A stretch of 20,488 nucleotides of DNA from Oscillospiraceae bacterium (GCA_016295225.1 JAEDLP010000020.1:1-20488), one strand, 5' to 3'. Counted from the first letter of the stretch, positions 1 to 8,112 are shown. Made by a program: numbers and translations. The notes: generated from the letters alone by a model not told the origin.

Positions 1-2
1 CC

Positions 3-830
3 TTCCCCCTCCGTGAGAAGAAGGTCCCCAAGGCAGAGATCGAAGAGCGGGTCCATGAGATGCTCTCCCTGGTGGCCCTGAAGGGCTTTGAGAAGCGCAG
101 CGTTACCCGCCTCTCCGGCGGCCAGCAGCAGCGGGTGGCCATCGCCCGGGCCCTGGTGGCCCATCCCCGGGTCCTCCTGCTGGACGAGCCCCTGGGCGCT
201 CTGGATCTGAAGCTCCGCAAGGACATGCAGGTGGAGCTGAAGAAGATCCAGAAGCAGACCGGCATCACCTTCATCTTCGTCACCCACGACCAGGAGGAGG
301 CCCTGTCCATGTCCGACACCGTAGTGGTCATGTCCGAGGGCAAGATCCACCAGATCGGTACCCCCGTGGATATCTACAACGAGCCCGTCAACGCCTTCGT
401 AGCTGACTTCATCGGCGAGAGCAACATCCTGGACGGCGTCATGCTGGAGGACTTCAAGGTCCGCTTCGCCGGTCAGGTCTTCGACTGCCTGGACAAGGGC
501 TTTGGCAAAAACGAACAGGTGGACGTGGTCATCCGCCCCGAGGACGTGGACTTCGTGCCGGTGGAGCAGGGCAAGCTCACCGGCGTGGTCACTTCGGTCA
601 CCTTCATGGGGGTCCACTATGAAATCATCGTGGACGTAGGGGGCTTTAAATGGATGGTTCAGACCACCGACTTCGTGGACGTGGACGAGAAGATCGGCAT
701 CCAGCTGGAGCCTGATGCCATCCACATCATGAAAAAGTCCGAGTACTCCGATCTGTACGGCGACTACTCCTCCTTCTCCAACGAGTTGGAAGATCTGTCC
801 GACGCGGAAGCAGAGGAGGCCGAGGCATGA
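3..830 (+). CDS. potA: Spermidine/putrescine ABC transporter ATP-binding protein PotA (5' truncated)
   Basis: ATPase that powers polyamine uptake with PotB, PotC and PotD at the inner face of the membrane. The frame is open from base 3, so the start codon and Walker A lie outside the window; 275 codons are visible. Seen: ABC signature LSGGQQQR (from about base 111), Walker B VLLLDEP, the D-loop GALD, and the H-loop VTHDQEE. A C-terminal region of about 110 residues, with the IRPEDV motif, matches the TOBE domain of the PotA/MalK type. The tail is acidic (ELEDLSDAEAEEAEA). The stop overlaps the potB start as ATGA, indicating translational coupling. PotA rather than another TOBE-type ATPase is supported by the potBCD genes that follow. 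Confidence 0.95.
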   Translation, partial: FPLREKKVPKAEIEERVHEMLSLVALKGFEKRSVTRLSGGQQQRVAIARALVAHPRVLLLDEPLGALDLKLRKDMQVELKKIQKQTGITFIFVTHDQEEALSMSDTVVVMSEGKIHQIGTPVDIYNEPVNAFVADFIGESNILDGVMLEDFKVRFAGQVFDCLDKGFGKNEQVDVVIRPEDVDFVPVEQGKLTGVVTSVTFMGVHYEIIVDVGGFKWMVQTTDFVDVDEKIGIQLEPDAIHIMKKSEYSDLYGDYSSFSNELEDLSDAEAEEAEA

Positions 831-1720
831 AAAACAAGCTGACCCGGGAGGAGCGCAGGATCGCCTGGGCAGACCACGCGGCCCTGGGCCCCTACTCTCT
901 GTGGGCGGTCCTCTTCATTCTGGTGCCCCTGGTCTTCGTGGCCTACTATGCCTTCACCGACAACAACTTCCAGTTCACCCTGGATAACATCCAGCGGTTC
1001 TTCACCGCCACCTCCCAGGTGACACAGGCCGACGGTTCCACCCAAGAGGTCCGCACCTACCTGGTGATCTTCTGGCGATCCCTGAAGCTGGCCGTCATCT
1101 CCACCCTCATCTGTCTGGTGATGGCCTATCCCCTGGCCTACATCATGGCCCGGGCGGAGGAAAAGGTCCAGAAAACCTTCATGACCATCATCATGATCCC
1201 CATGTGGATGAACTTCCTCATCCGCACCTATGCCTGGATGACCATCCTCCAGGACACGGGTATTCTGAACAACTTCCTCTCCCTCCTCCACCTGCCGGGG
1301 ATCCACATCATCGGCACCGAGGCCGCCGTGGTCATCGGCATGGTCTATGACTACTTCCCCTACATGGTTCTCCCCCTGTACTCCATCATGGCCAAGATGG
1401 ACACCAAGCTCATCGAGGCCGCTCGGGACCTGGGGTGTAGCAGCGCCGGCGTCCTGCGCCGGGTCATCTGGCCCCTGAGCCTCCCCGGCGTCATCAACGG
1501 CATCACCATGGTTCTGATTCCCTCCATCAGCACCTTCTATATCTCCCAGAAGCTGGGCGACGGCAAGTTCTTCCTCATCGGTGACGCCATCGAGGGGCAG
1601 TATGTGGCCAACAACCTCCACTTCGCCGCTGCCATGGCCTTTATCCTCATGGTGGTCCTGCTGGTCTGCATGGGCCTCATGCGGGTCCTCACCAACCGTC
1701 ACGTGGAAGGAGGCGTGTAA
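827..1720 (+). CDS. potB: Spermidine/putrescine ABC transporter permease PotB
   Basis: Inner-membrane permease subunit of the polyamine importer; it pairs with PotC to form the channel. The 297-residue product has about six membrane segments (roughly residues 24-42, 85-107, 117-135, 165-187, 222-240, 265-285). The cytoplasmic EAA loop (EAARDLGCSSAGVLRRVIWP, about 197-216) is where the ATPase docks. Its length is usual for the family. The start ATG overlaps the potA stop, and the stop TAA directly abuts the potC ATG, so the three genes are a tight operon. Confidence 0.95.
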   Translation: MKNKLTREERRIAWADHAALGPYSLWAVLFILVPLVFVAYYAFTDNNFQFTLDNIQRFFTATSQVTQADGSTQEVRTYLVIFWRSLKLAVISTLICLVMAYPLAYIMARAEEKVQKTFMTIIMIPMWMNFLIRTYAWMTILQDTGILNNFLSLLHLPGIHIIGTEAAVVIGMVYDYFPYMVLPLYSIMAKMDTKLIEAARDLGCSSAGVLRRVIWPLSLPGVINGITMVLIPSISTFYISQKLGDGKFFLIGDAIEGQYVANNLHFAAAMAFILMVVLLVCMGLMRVLTNRHVEGGV

Positions 1721-2554
1721 ATGAAACCCATTGCCAAGTTCTATACCGCCCTCATCTTCCTCTTCCTCTTCGCCCCCATCGCCATCCTGCTGGTCTTCTC
1801 CTTCAACGAGGGCAACAGCCTGTCGGTCTTCTCCGGCTTTTCCCTGTACTGGTACAAGGAGCTCTTCCACGACACCAACACCCTGGGGGCGCTGAAAAAC
1901 ACCCTGGTGCTGGCCCTGTGTGCCTCCATCCTCTCCACCATCATGGGCACCGCCGCCGCCGTGGGCATCAACAAGCTCCGCAGCAGATTTATGAAGGCCG
2001 CCATGAGCACCGTCACCAACATCCCCATGGTGAACCCGGACATCATCACCGGTATCTCCCTGATGCTGATGTTCGTCTTTGCCGGCCGTCTCATCGGCTT
2101 GGGGACCAGCCTGAACTTCTGGACCATGCTCATCGCCCACATCACCTTCTGCCTGCCCTATGTGATCCTCCAGGTGCTGCCCAAACTGCGGCAGATGGAC
2201 AAGTCCCTGCCGGAGGCCGCCATGGACCTGGGCTGCACCCCCTTCCGTGCCTTTTTGAAGGTGGAGCTTCCGGAAATCTTCCCCGGCATCCTCACCGGTC
2301 TCATCATGGCCTTTACCCTGTCCCTGGACGACTTCGTCATCAGTTACTTCACCGCCGGCAACGGCTTTGAGACCCTGCCCATCCGCATCTACAGCATGAC
2401 CAAGAAGACCGTCACTCCCAAAATGTATGCCCTGGCCACCCTGATCTTCTTCGCCATCCTGGCCCTGCTCCTTCTTTCCAACCTGGCTGACGTGGACGAC
2501 GAAGAGAAGCAGGCCCGGCGGGAGCGACGGAGAAAAAAGCGGTCCGGCGCCTGA
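1721..2554 (+). CDS. potC: Spermidine/putrescine ABC transporter permease PotC
   Basis: Second permease subunit of the polyamine importer, 277 residues. Membrane segments are seen at about residues 8-28, 60-80, 108-126, 134-153, 187-206 and 237-256. The EAA loop (EAAMDLGCTPFRAFLKVELP) lies at about 165-184. The C-terminal tail is very charged (DDEEKQARRERRRKKRSGA). Translation starts with no gap after the potB stop; the Shine-Dalgarno sequence GGAGG lies inside the end of potB. A 76-base gap with its own strong ribosome binding site separates it from potD. Confidence 0.95.
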   Translation: MKPIAKFYTALIFLFLFAPIAILLVFSFNEGNSLSVFSGFSLYWYKELFHDTNTLGALKNTLVLALCASILSTIMGTAAAVGINKLRSRFMKAAMSTVTNIPMVNPDIITGISLMLMFVFAGRLIGLGTSLNFWTMLIAHITFCLPYVILQVLPKLRQMDKSLPEAAMDLGCTPFRAFLKVELPEIFPGILTGLIMAFTLSLDDFVISYFTAGNGFETLPIRIYSMTKKTVTPKMYALATLIFFAILALLLLSNLADVDDEEKQARRERRRKKRSGA

Positions 2555-2568
2555 TCCCCCGTATTCCC

Positions 2569-2582
2569 ACCGCGACAGCGGT
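2569..2582 (+). other. Small hairpin in the potC-potD gap
   Basis: A 5-bp stem (ACCGC/GCGGT) closes a GACA tetraloop 15 bases after the potC stop. No T-run follows, so it is not a terminator. It may mark an RNA processing or stability point that allows more PotD than permease, but that is inference and such a short stem can occur by chance. Confidence 0.25.
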
Positions 2583-2630
2583 TAGAATAGTAAAATAAGA
2601 GAAAAAAGGCAACGAAAAGGAGGATTCCCT

Positions 2631-3740
2631 ATGAAAAGAACCCTTGCCCTCGTCCTGGCTCTGGTGGCGGCCCTCGGCCTGTGCCTCACCGGCTGCGGCG
2701 GCTCCGACACCCTGACCCTGAACGTGTATAACTGGGGCGAATACATTTCCGACGGCTCCGACGGGTCCCTGGACACCATCAAGGCCTTCGAGTCCTGGTA
2801 CGAGGCCGAGTACGGCCAGAAGGTCAAGGTGAACTACTCCACCTACGCCAGCAACGAGGACATGTACGCCAAGCTGAAGAGCGGCGCCGTGAGCTACGAC
2901 GTGATCATCCCCTCGGACTATATGATCGCCCGGCTCAAGGACGAGGACATGCTCCTGCCCCTGAACTTTGACAACATCCCCAACTACCAGTATATCGACT
3001 CCCAGTTCCAGGGCCTGTACTATGACCCCGATGACCAGTTCTCCGTCCCCTACACCTACGGCGTGGTGGGCATCATCTACGATGCCAACAAAGTGGACGC
3101 CGCCGACGTGGGCGGCTGGGACCTGCTGTGGAACGACAAGTACGCCGGCTCTATCCTCCAGTTCAACAACTCCCGGGACGCCTTCGGCACCGCCATGTAT
3201 AAGCTGGGCATCGACGTGAACACCACCGACCAGGCCCAGTGGGACCAGGCCCTCCAGGAGCTGATGAACCAGCGTCCCATGGTGAAGGCCTATGTGATGG
3301 ACGAGATCTTCAACGCCCTGGAGTCCGGTGAGGCCGCCATCGGCGCCTACTACGCCGGAGACTACTTCACCATGGCCGAGGCCCAGGCAAGCACCGTGGA
3401 CCTGCAGTTCTACTATCCCGAGGTGACCAACTACTTCGTGGACGCCATGTGCATCCCCTCCTGCTGCGCAAACCAGGAACTGGCTGAGATCTTCATCAAC
3501 TACATGCTCAGCGAGGAGCCTGCCGTGGCCAACGCCGAGTATATCTACTACGCCACCCCCAACTCCCTGGTCTACGAGAACGAGACCTATATCGAGGACA
3601 TGGGCCAGGAGGCCATGGAGATCCTCTATCCCTCCCTGGATGGCTTCGCCGAAAAGTACAACCAGTACGCCTACCGCAACCTGCCCACCGAGACCCTCGA
3701 CTATATGAACACCCTGTGGGAAGGCCTGAAAATCAACTAA
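2631..3740 (+). CDS. potD: Spermidine/putrescine-binding lipoprotein PotD
   Basis: Extracellular polyamine-binding lipoprotein that delivers substrate to PotBC. The signal peptide ends in the lipobox LTGC with the lipidated cysteine at residue 22, so the protein is tethered to the outer face of the membrane. Family motifs are clear: NVYNWGEYI near the start of the mature protein, YSTYASNEDMYAKL, YDVIIPSDYM, and SVPYTYGVVGIIYD. The length (369 residues) is normal for PotD. A strong AAGGAGG lies about 8 bases before the ATG. It is the last gene of potABCD and is followed by a terminator. Spermidine versus putrescine preference cannot be read from the sequence. Confidence 0.95.
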   Translation: MKRTLALVLALVAALGLCLTGCGGSDTLTLNVYNWGEYISDGSDGSLDTIKAFESWYEAEYGQKVKVNYSTYASNEDMYAKLKSGAVSYDVIIPSDYMIARLKDEDMLLPLNFDNIPNYQYIDSQFQGLYYDPDDQFSVPYTYGVVGIIYDANKVDAADVGGWDLLWNDKYAGSILQFNNSRDAFGTAMYKLGIDVNTTDQAQWDQALQELMNQRPMVKAYVMDEIFNALESGEAAIGAYYAGDYFTMAEAQASTVDLQFYYPEVTNYFVDAMCIPSCCANQELAEIFINYMLSEEPAVANAEYIYYATPNSLVYENETYIEDMGQEAMEILYPSLDGFAEKYNQYAYRNLPTETLDYMNTLWEGLKIN

Positions 3741-3754
3741 CATTATAACATATC

Positions 3755-3787
3755 AAAGGGCCGCTGCCAGATGGCAGCGGCCCTTTT
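3755..3787. terminator. Bidirectional terminator between potD and the CofE-like gene
   Basis: A perfect 14-bp stem (3755-3768 with 3773-3786) closes an AGAT tetraloop. Arms begin AAA and end TTT, giving a U-tract on either strand. It lies 14 bases after the potD stop and 14 bases after the stop of the convergent minus-strand gene, so it probably serves both. Confidence 0.9.
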
Positions 3788-3800
3788 CATGTTCTGTTTA

Positions 3801-4979
3801 TTACTCTGCGTAGTTGGTGAAGTAGTTCTGGATGACGATGAAGGGGGTGCCCTTATCGCCGGAGCCGGAGGTCAGGTCGCACAGGGAACCCAGCAGGTCG
3901 GTGTACTGACGGGGGGTGGTTCCCTCGGAGCTCATGCTGCCCACCAGATCGGAGTCCTTGGTCTGGATCTCCTTGCGGATGGCTTCCTTCAGCTCCTCGC
4001 CAGACAGGTCGGAGAAGTCGTTGTCAGCCAGGAACTTGATCTTCAGCTCGTTGGGGCGGCCGGACAGGCCCTCGGTGTAAGCGGGAGAAACCACGGGGTC
4101 AGCCAGCTCCCAGATCCCGCCGACGGGGTCCTTGAAAGCGCCGTCGCCATAGACCATGGCTTCCACGCGGATGCCGCGCTCGGCCTGGATGCGGGCCTGG
4201 ATGCCATCCACCACAGGCTGGCAGTCCCGGGGGAAGAGCTTCAGCTTGTCCTCGGTGGCCTTGTTGGAGCCCAGCAGGCCGTACTTCTCGTGGTAACCAC
4301 TGCCGTCCACAGGCGCAGAGAGGATGTCAGCCAGGGTGTAAACCGTCTTGCCCATGGCCTTCAGCACATCGCGGGTCTCGTTGCGGGTGTGGATATCACA
4401 GCAGAGGATGTTATCACACGCAGTGGTGATATAGCGGGGATCGTTGGAGAAGAGGAAGGTGGCCTTTGCGCCCTCGGACTCGATGACCTCACGGTAAAAG
4501 TCCAGATAGTTCACACCGGTAAAGGGGTGGACAGGAGACCCGAAGGTTGCAATAAAGTCAGCTTCCTGATAAGAGGTCACCTCACTGTATTTATGGGGAA
4601 CATAGGCGGAGCGGGCCATGAGGGGATTGCCCACTTCGTCGTTGGGGTAGCTGAAAAGGATCACGACTTCTTCCACAGCCCGGGCAATGCCCTTCAGGCA
4701 CATGGAGAAACGGTTGCGGCTGAGGATGGGGAACACCAGGCCCACTTTTTTGGCCTCGTTGAACTTAGCGCGGATGTCCTGTGCCACGTGGTCAACGGTA
4801 ACATAGTTGCCCTGGGCACGTGCCACCACGGACTCGGTAACGGCAATGATGTCGCGGTCCTTCAGGGTGTAGTTGTCCTCCTTCTCGGATGCGTACACGC
4901 TGTTGACAACGATATCGACGATGTCGTCGCCTTCACGAATGATGGGGCCCTGGATGCCTCTGGAAATAACGCCTGCCAT
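3801..4979 (-). CDS. Coenzyme F420-0:L-glutamate ligase-like (CofE-family) protein
   Basis: The 392-residue product resembles the CofE/F420_ligase family, which adds gamma-linked glutamate to F420-0. Family-like stretches are the N-terminal PIIREGDDIVDIV and DRDIIAVTESVVARAQG (about residues 43-59), and an aspartate/glycine-rich C-terminal half (VYGDGAFKDPVGGIWELADP). It is longer than archaeal CofE (about 250 residues), as in the Firmicutes homologues as far as I recall. No other F420 genes are in the window and these bacteria are not known F420 producers, so the true acceptor may be different, for example a folate or another gamma-glutamyl acceptor. GGAGG lies 9 bases before the ATG, and a promoter lies at 5072-5100. 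The gene appears monocistronic. The fold assignment is fairly secure; the substrate is not. Confidence 0.75.
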   Translation of the reverse strand: MAGVISRGIQGPIIREGDDIVDIVVNSVYASEKEDNYTLKDRDIIAVTESVVARAQGNYVTVDHVAQDIRAKFNEAKKVGLVFPILSRNRFSMCLKGIARAVEEVVILFSYPNDEVGNPLMARSAYVPHKYSEVTSYQEADFIATFGSPVHPFTGVNYLDFYREVIESEGAKATFLFSNDPRYITTACDNILCCDIHTRNETRDVLKAMGKTVYTLADILSAPVDGSGYHEKYGLLGSNKATEDKLKLFPRDCQPVVDGIQARIQAERGIRVEAMVYGDGAFKDPVGGIWELADPVVSPAYTEGLSGRPNELKIKFLADNDFSDLSGEELKEAIRKEIQTKDSDLVGSMSSEGTTPRQYTDLLGSLCDLTSGSGDKGTPFIVIQNYFTNYAE

Positions 4980-5071
4980 GGTCAGTCCTCCAATATATTA
5001 AAATAGCGGGAGTCACATATCACGGGGTAGGATACCACGTGTGATAGTTTCGTACAAAAATTACCGAAAAT

Positions 5072-5100
5072 ATTATACTCGCTTATAGCCTGAATAACAA
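5072..5100 (-). promoter_or_regulatory. Sigma-A-type promoter for the CofE-like gene
   Basis: On the minus strand TTGTTA (5100-5095) is followed after exactly 17 bases by a consensus TATAAT (5077-5072). This leaves a leader of roughly 85 bases before the ATG at 4979. The -10 matches consensus perfectly, the -35 partly. Confidence 0.65.
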
Positions 5101-5108
5101 GTCCTAAT

Positions 5109-5137
5109 TTGACAGGAATTCGATTTTTTCCTGCATA
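5109..5137 (+). promoter_or_regulatory. Possible second plus-strand promoter
   Basis: A consensus -35 TTGACA (5109-5114) is followed after 17 bases by TGCATA (5132-5137), a poor -10 element. It would read toward the radical SAM gene, upstream of the better promoter at 5178. Only the -35 is convincing. Confidence 0.25.
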
Positions 5138-5177
5138 AATTTCGGTGTCTGGTGAAAAAATGGGAGAAATATTCGCC

Positions 5178-5206
5178 TTGCGGGGCGGCGCCGCTTCCTG
5201 TATAAT
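5178..5206 (+). promoter_or_regulatory. Sigma-A-type promoter for the radical SAM gene
   Basis: TTGCGG (5178-5183), a 17-base GC-rich spacer, and a perfect TATAAT (5201-5206). The predicted start of transcription is near 5213, giving a leader of about 27 bases that contains the ribosome binding site AAAGGAGG (5225-5232). Confidence 0.7.
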
Positions 5207-5239
5207 CTAGGGTGATTCTATATTAAAGGAGGACTGAGC

Positions 5240-6367
5240 TTGAAGAAAACCATTCCCTACGCAGGCTTTGAGCTGGGCCCCATCCGCCCCCCCAGCGAGG
5301 CCTACAGCCTGCTGCTGCGCATCAACCGCGGCTGCGGCTGGAACAAGTGCCGCTTCTGCGGCTTTTACCGTGACATTCCCTTCAGCATCCGCTCTGCGGA
5401 GGACATCAAGAAGGATATCGACCGCATCAAGTATTGGGTGGATGTCTTCCAAGGCAGAGTGGCCCAGGCGGGCAATCCCCAGACCGAGGGTGAGCAGGAG
5501 GCCTGTTACATGGCCTACAACTGGATTCAGAGCGGCATGAAGTCCGTCTTTTTCCAGGACGGCAACAGTATCCTGATGAATCCCGACGGCATGATCGAGG
5601 TTCTGGAGTACCTGAAGGCCACCTTTCCCCAGATCCAGCGCATCACCTCTTACGCCCGGTCTGACACCATCAACCGACTGAGTCCGGAGCGTCTCACCCG
5701 CTACCGGGAGCTGGGCCTGAACCGGTTCCATATTGGTCTGGAGACAGGCAACGACTATATTCTGAAGCTTATGAACAAGGGCGTGGACAAGGCCACCCAG
5801 ATCCAGGCCGGCATCAAGGCCAAGGCCGCCGGCATTGAGATCAACGAGTTCTACATGCCCAACATGGGCGGCCGGGAGTACGCCCGGGAGAGCGCCCTGG
5901 ACACCGCAGACGTGATGAACCAGGTAAACCCCGACTTCATCCGCATCCGCTCCATGGCTCTGGCCGAGAACCTGGAGATGTATGAGGACTACCGATCCGG
6001 CCTGCTGACCCGCCCCAACGACATCGAAACCATCCAGGAGATCCGCCTGTTCATCGAGAACCTCCATGGGATCACCAGCGTGGTGGACAGCGACCACATC
6101 CTGAACATCCTGCTGGAGCTTCGGGGAAAGCTGCCCGAAGGCAAGGACCGGATGCTAGCCACCATCGACCGGTTCCTGGAGATGCCCGAGGACACCCAAA
6201 ACATTTTCCGTCTGGGCCGCCGCATCGGCGTCATGAGCAATCTGCGCGACCTGAACAACAGCATCCTGGTGGACAAGGTCAAGCAGACCATGGACCGCAG
6301 CGGCATCGACAAGACCAACATCGACGCGGTCTGCGACCAATTGATGATCCGCTGTATCCCCATTTGA
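5240..6367 (+). CDS. Radical SAM protein with CX4CX2C cluster motif, function unknown
   Basis: A 375-residue radical SAM enzyme of unknown reaction. The [4Fe-4S] binding cysteines are C32, C37 and C40 in NRGCGWNKCRFCGF, giving CX4CX2C instead of the usual CX3CX2C; this spacing is seen in several radical SAM groups with the CxxNKCxFC pattern. Other barrel features are SVFFQDGNS (about residue 104 on), SYARSDTINRLS, and GLNRFHIGLETGND, the GxE-type SAM-binding region. The C-terminal third is helical with no recognised extra domain and no C-terminal cysteines suggesting a second cluster. Translation starts at TTG, chosen because AGGAGG sits 7 bases before it and no ATG fits nearby. A promoter at 5178 and a terminator at 6388 frame it as a single-gene unit. 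Confidence 0.8.
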   Translation: MKKTIPYAGFELGPIRPPSEAYSLLLRINRGCGWNKCRFCGFYRDIPFSIRSAEDIKKDIDRIKYWVDVFQGRVAQAGNPQTEGEQEACYMAYNWIQSGMKSVFFQDGNSILMNPDGMIEVLEYLKATFPQIQRITSYARSDTINRLSPERLTRYRELGLNRFHIGLETGNDYILKLMNKGVDKATQIQAGIKAKAAGIEINEFYMPNMGGREYARESALDTADVMNQVNPDFIRIRSMALAENLEMYEDYRSGLLTRPNDIETIQEIRLFIENLHGITSVVDSDHILNILLELRGKLPEGKDRMLATIDRFLEMPEDTQNIFRLGRRIGVMSNLRDLNNSILVDKVKQTMDRSGIDKTNIDAVCDQLMIRCIPI

Positions 6368-6387
6368 CACGGTATCCCCATAAGAAT

Positions 6388-6435
6388 CCCCCATCCCCAC
6401 AGCCGTAAAAGGTCGAGTGGATGGGGGCTTTTTTT
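6388..6435 (+). terminator. Terminator of the radical SAM gene
   Basis: Nine-bp stem CCCCCATCC (6388-6396) with GGATGGGGG (6419-6427), a 22-base loop, and a T7 run starting at 6429. The minus strand lacks a T-run after the stem, so it acts mainly on the plus strand. Confidence 0.8.
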
Positions 6436-6448
6436 CTGAGAAATGTGT

Positions 6449-7180
6449 TCACGGCACCTCCGTTACCTTTAAAATCTCCCGTTTCAGCCGGGAGATGATC
6501 CGCTTTTCCAGCCGGGAAATGTAGGACTGGGAGATCCCCATCCGCTCGGCCACCTCCTTCTGGGTGTGCTCCCGGCGTCCTCCCAGGCCGAACCGCAGGG
6601 TAATGATCTCCCGCTCCCGGTCATTGAGCTTCTCCAGAGCGTCGGCCAGCATCTGCCGGTCGGCGTCCTCCTCCATGGGCTTGATGACCAGGTCGCTCTC
6701 CGTTCCCAGGATATCCGACAGCAACAGTTCGTTGCCGTTCCAGTCGGTGCTCAGGGGCTCGTCAAAGGGGACCTCGCTCTTGAGGGATGCCGTTTTTCGC
6801 AGGTGCATGAGGATCTCATTCTCAATGCACCGGGAGGCATAGGTGGCCAGCTTGATATTTTTTGCCGGCTTGTAGGTCCCCACGGCCTTGATCAGCCCGA
6901 TGGTCCCAATGGAGATCAAGTCCTCAATACCCACCCCGGTGTTCTCAAAACGCCGGGCAATGTAGACCACCAGCCGCAGGTTATGCTCAATGAGCGTAGA
7001 GGATGCGCTCTGGTCCCCTTCGGACAGGCGGGCAATAAGATCTGCCTCCTCCTCCCGTTTCAAGGGAGCTGGCAGCACGTCGCTGCCACCAATGTACATG
7101 ATCTTTCCGGGCAGCCACAGCTTTCGCCGTGCCAAAAAGAGCCGCAAGGCCCAACCCCATTCCCTCCAACTTCGTTTCAC
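6449..7180 (-). CDS. sigE: Sporulation sigma factor SigE (pro-sigma-E)
   Basis: Mother-cell RNA polymerase sigma factor that drives early sporulation genes after asymmetric septation. The 243-residue product carries a basic, amphipathic pro-sequence of about 27 residues (MKRSWREWGWALRLFLARRK start) before the conserved YIGGSDVLPAPL block; in known systems SpoIIGA removes this. Region 2 is clear (LRLVVYIARRFENTGVGIEDLISIGTIGL, then the -10-binding helix ATYASRCIENEILMHLRK), as is region 4 with its helix-turn-helix (TQKEVAERMGISQSYISRLEKR, about 205-226). The start is GTG, preceded by AGGAGG at 8 bases. It lies 18 bases after spoIIGA, so the two are cotranscribed. sigG, the usual next gene, is absent; the neighbour is a convergent radical SAM gene. 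Confidence 0.95.
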   Translation of the reverse strand: MKRSWREWGWALRLFLARRKLWLPGKIMYIGGSDVLPAPLKREEEADLIARLSEGDQSASSTLIEHNLRLVVYIARRFENTGVGIEDLISIGTIGLIKAVGTYKPAKNIKLATYASRCIENEILMHLRKTASLKSEVPFDEPLSTDWNGNELLLSDILGTESDLVIKPMEEDADRQMLADALEKLNDREREIITLRFGLGGRREHTQKEVAERMGISQSYISRLEKRIISRLKREILKVTEVP

Positions 7181-7198
7181 TGTACACGCCTCCTTCTT

Positions 7199-8056
7199 CT
7201 ATCCTTCGCTGCCGATCAGGGCGCAATAGCCGCCTCCGTCGGAGACCGGTGTGGGCGACAAGGCCGTCAAACAGTTTCGATAGGCCCGCTTCCCATACTC
7301 CGCCCGTTCCACCCGCAGGGCCAAAAGCATGCCGCACTCCACCCCCACCGCCCGATAGGGCAGCAGTTGGAGCCGCAGGCTCCCGGCCCGGCCCTCCAGG
7401 TCCCGCAGCAGCGCCACAGGATCGGAGAGGCTGGCCCGGTCCTGGAAGATCTCCGGCACCAGATCCCGCAGCTTCTCCCCCTCGATAACCACCACCGGAC
7501 GGCCGGTGAGAGGGTCCTGCAGGGTATTCCCTGTGTCCCGCAAAGCCAGAACGGTCACCGTTTTCCCCTGATGGGAAAGACTCAGCTCTTCCAGCTCTCC
7601 GGCCGTGCGGGTGTGGGCAAACTGGCCCCGCAGCAGCAGGGACAGGAAGCCATAGCTGAGGGCAGCCGCCACCAAAATGCCGCGCATGCCCAGCGATGGC
7701 CCCAGAAATCCCACTTGGCCCGTCTCCGTTCCACGCACCATGGACAGAAGCAAAAGGCCCCCGCCAAAGGCGCAGGAGAGGACCAGAAAAAGACCGCCTG
7801 TGCGAAGAATACGTTCCGAACGTCCAAAGGCAACCAACACCATGGCTGCGGCTCCCGCCGCCTTACAGGCCGGGTGCTCCAGAAAGGCCCAGGCGGGGAA
7901 GAGGGCCAAGCCTGCATAGGCTGTCCCCAGGCCGCTGCCCAGGACATACCGCCAGCGAACCACAGGGTCTCCGTCCAGCTTTCCGGCACAGGCCAGGAGC
8001 AAGTAGTTCACCACGAAGTTCATCACCAGATAAGCATCCAGATAGAGAACCGTCAT
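7199..8056 (-). CDS. spoIIGA: Sigma-E processing peptidase SpoIIGA
   Basis: Membrane-embedded aspartic protease that cleaves pro-sigma-E at the sporulation septum after signalling by SpoIIR (not in this window). The 285-residue product has about five membrane segments in its first 145 residues (roughly 3-22, 36-54, 66-82, 87-107, 126-144) and a cytoplasmic protease half. The catalytic motif is DTGN with the likely active aspartate at D174, followed by DPLTGRPVVVIEG. The open frame extends 38 codons further upstream, but the family begins MTVLYLDAYLVMNF, and GGGAGGG lies about 8 bases before this ATG. The longer start would also place coding sequence through a terminator-like hairpin. Confidence 0.93.
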   Translation of the reverse strand: MTVLYLDAYLVMNFVVNYLLLACAGKLDGDPVVRWRYVLGSGLGTAYAGLALFPAWAFLEHPACKAAGAAAMVLVAFGRSERILRTGGLFLVLSCAFGGGLLLLSMVRGTETGQVGFLGPSLGMRGILVAAALSYGFLSLLLRGQFAHTRTAGELEELSLSHQGKTVTVLALRDTGNTLQDPLTGRPVVVIEGEKLRDLVPEIFQDRASLSDPVALLRDLEGRAGSLRLQLLPYRAVGVECGMLLALRVERAEYGKRAYRNCLTALSPTPVSDGGGYCALIGSEG

Positions 8057-8092
8057 GCGCCATCCCTCCCCGCCTTGCCCAAATTTGTTCCC

Positions 8093-8098
8093 ATTATA
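8093..8098 (-). promoter_or_regulatory. Putative -10 element of the spoIIGA-sigE promoter
   Basis: Perfect TATAAT on the minus strand, 37 bases before the spoIIGA ATG. No acceptable -35 lies at the usual 16-18 bases; that position is the T-run and hairpin at 8113-8164. In Bacillus the spoIIG promoter also has a non-standard -35 spacing and depends on phosphorylated Spo0A. I do not see a clean Spo0A box (TGTCGAA) here. Confidence 0.5.
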
Positions 8099-8112
8099 AG
8101 TCCCCGCTCCTT

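Noticed and set aside
764..2140. Long open frame antisense to potB and potC
   Set aside because: Its product is dominated by H, G, D, E and Q, as expected from the mirror of GC-rich third positions; the sense strand carries clear transporter genes.
2412..3743. Long antisense frame over potD (443 codons)
   Set aside because: Low-complexity V/G/H/L composition, no ribosome binding site of note, and potD is certain on the other strand.
3801..4979. Presence of true F420 biosynthesis
   Set aside because: A single CofE-like gene is not enough, and no other pathway gene is in the window.
3771..5006. Long plus-strand frame antisense to the CofE-like gene
   Set aside because: It starts inside the potD terminator and is a shadow of a well-supported minus-strand gene.
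4980..5239. Riboswitch or small RNA in the divergent region
   Set aside because: Two promoters explain the region; I see no conserved riboswitch core or long stem structure.
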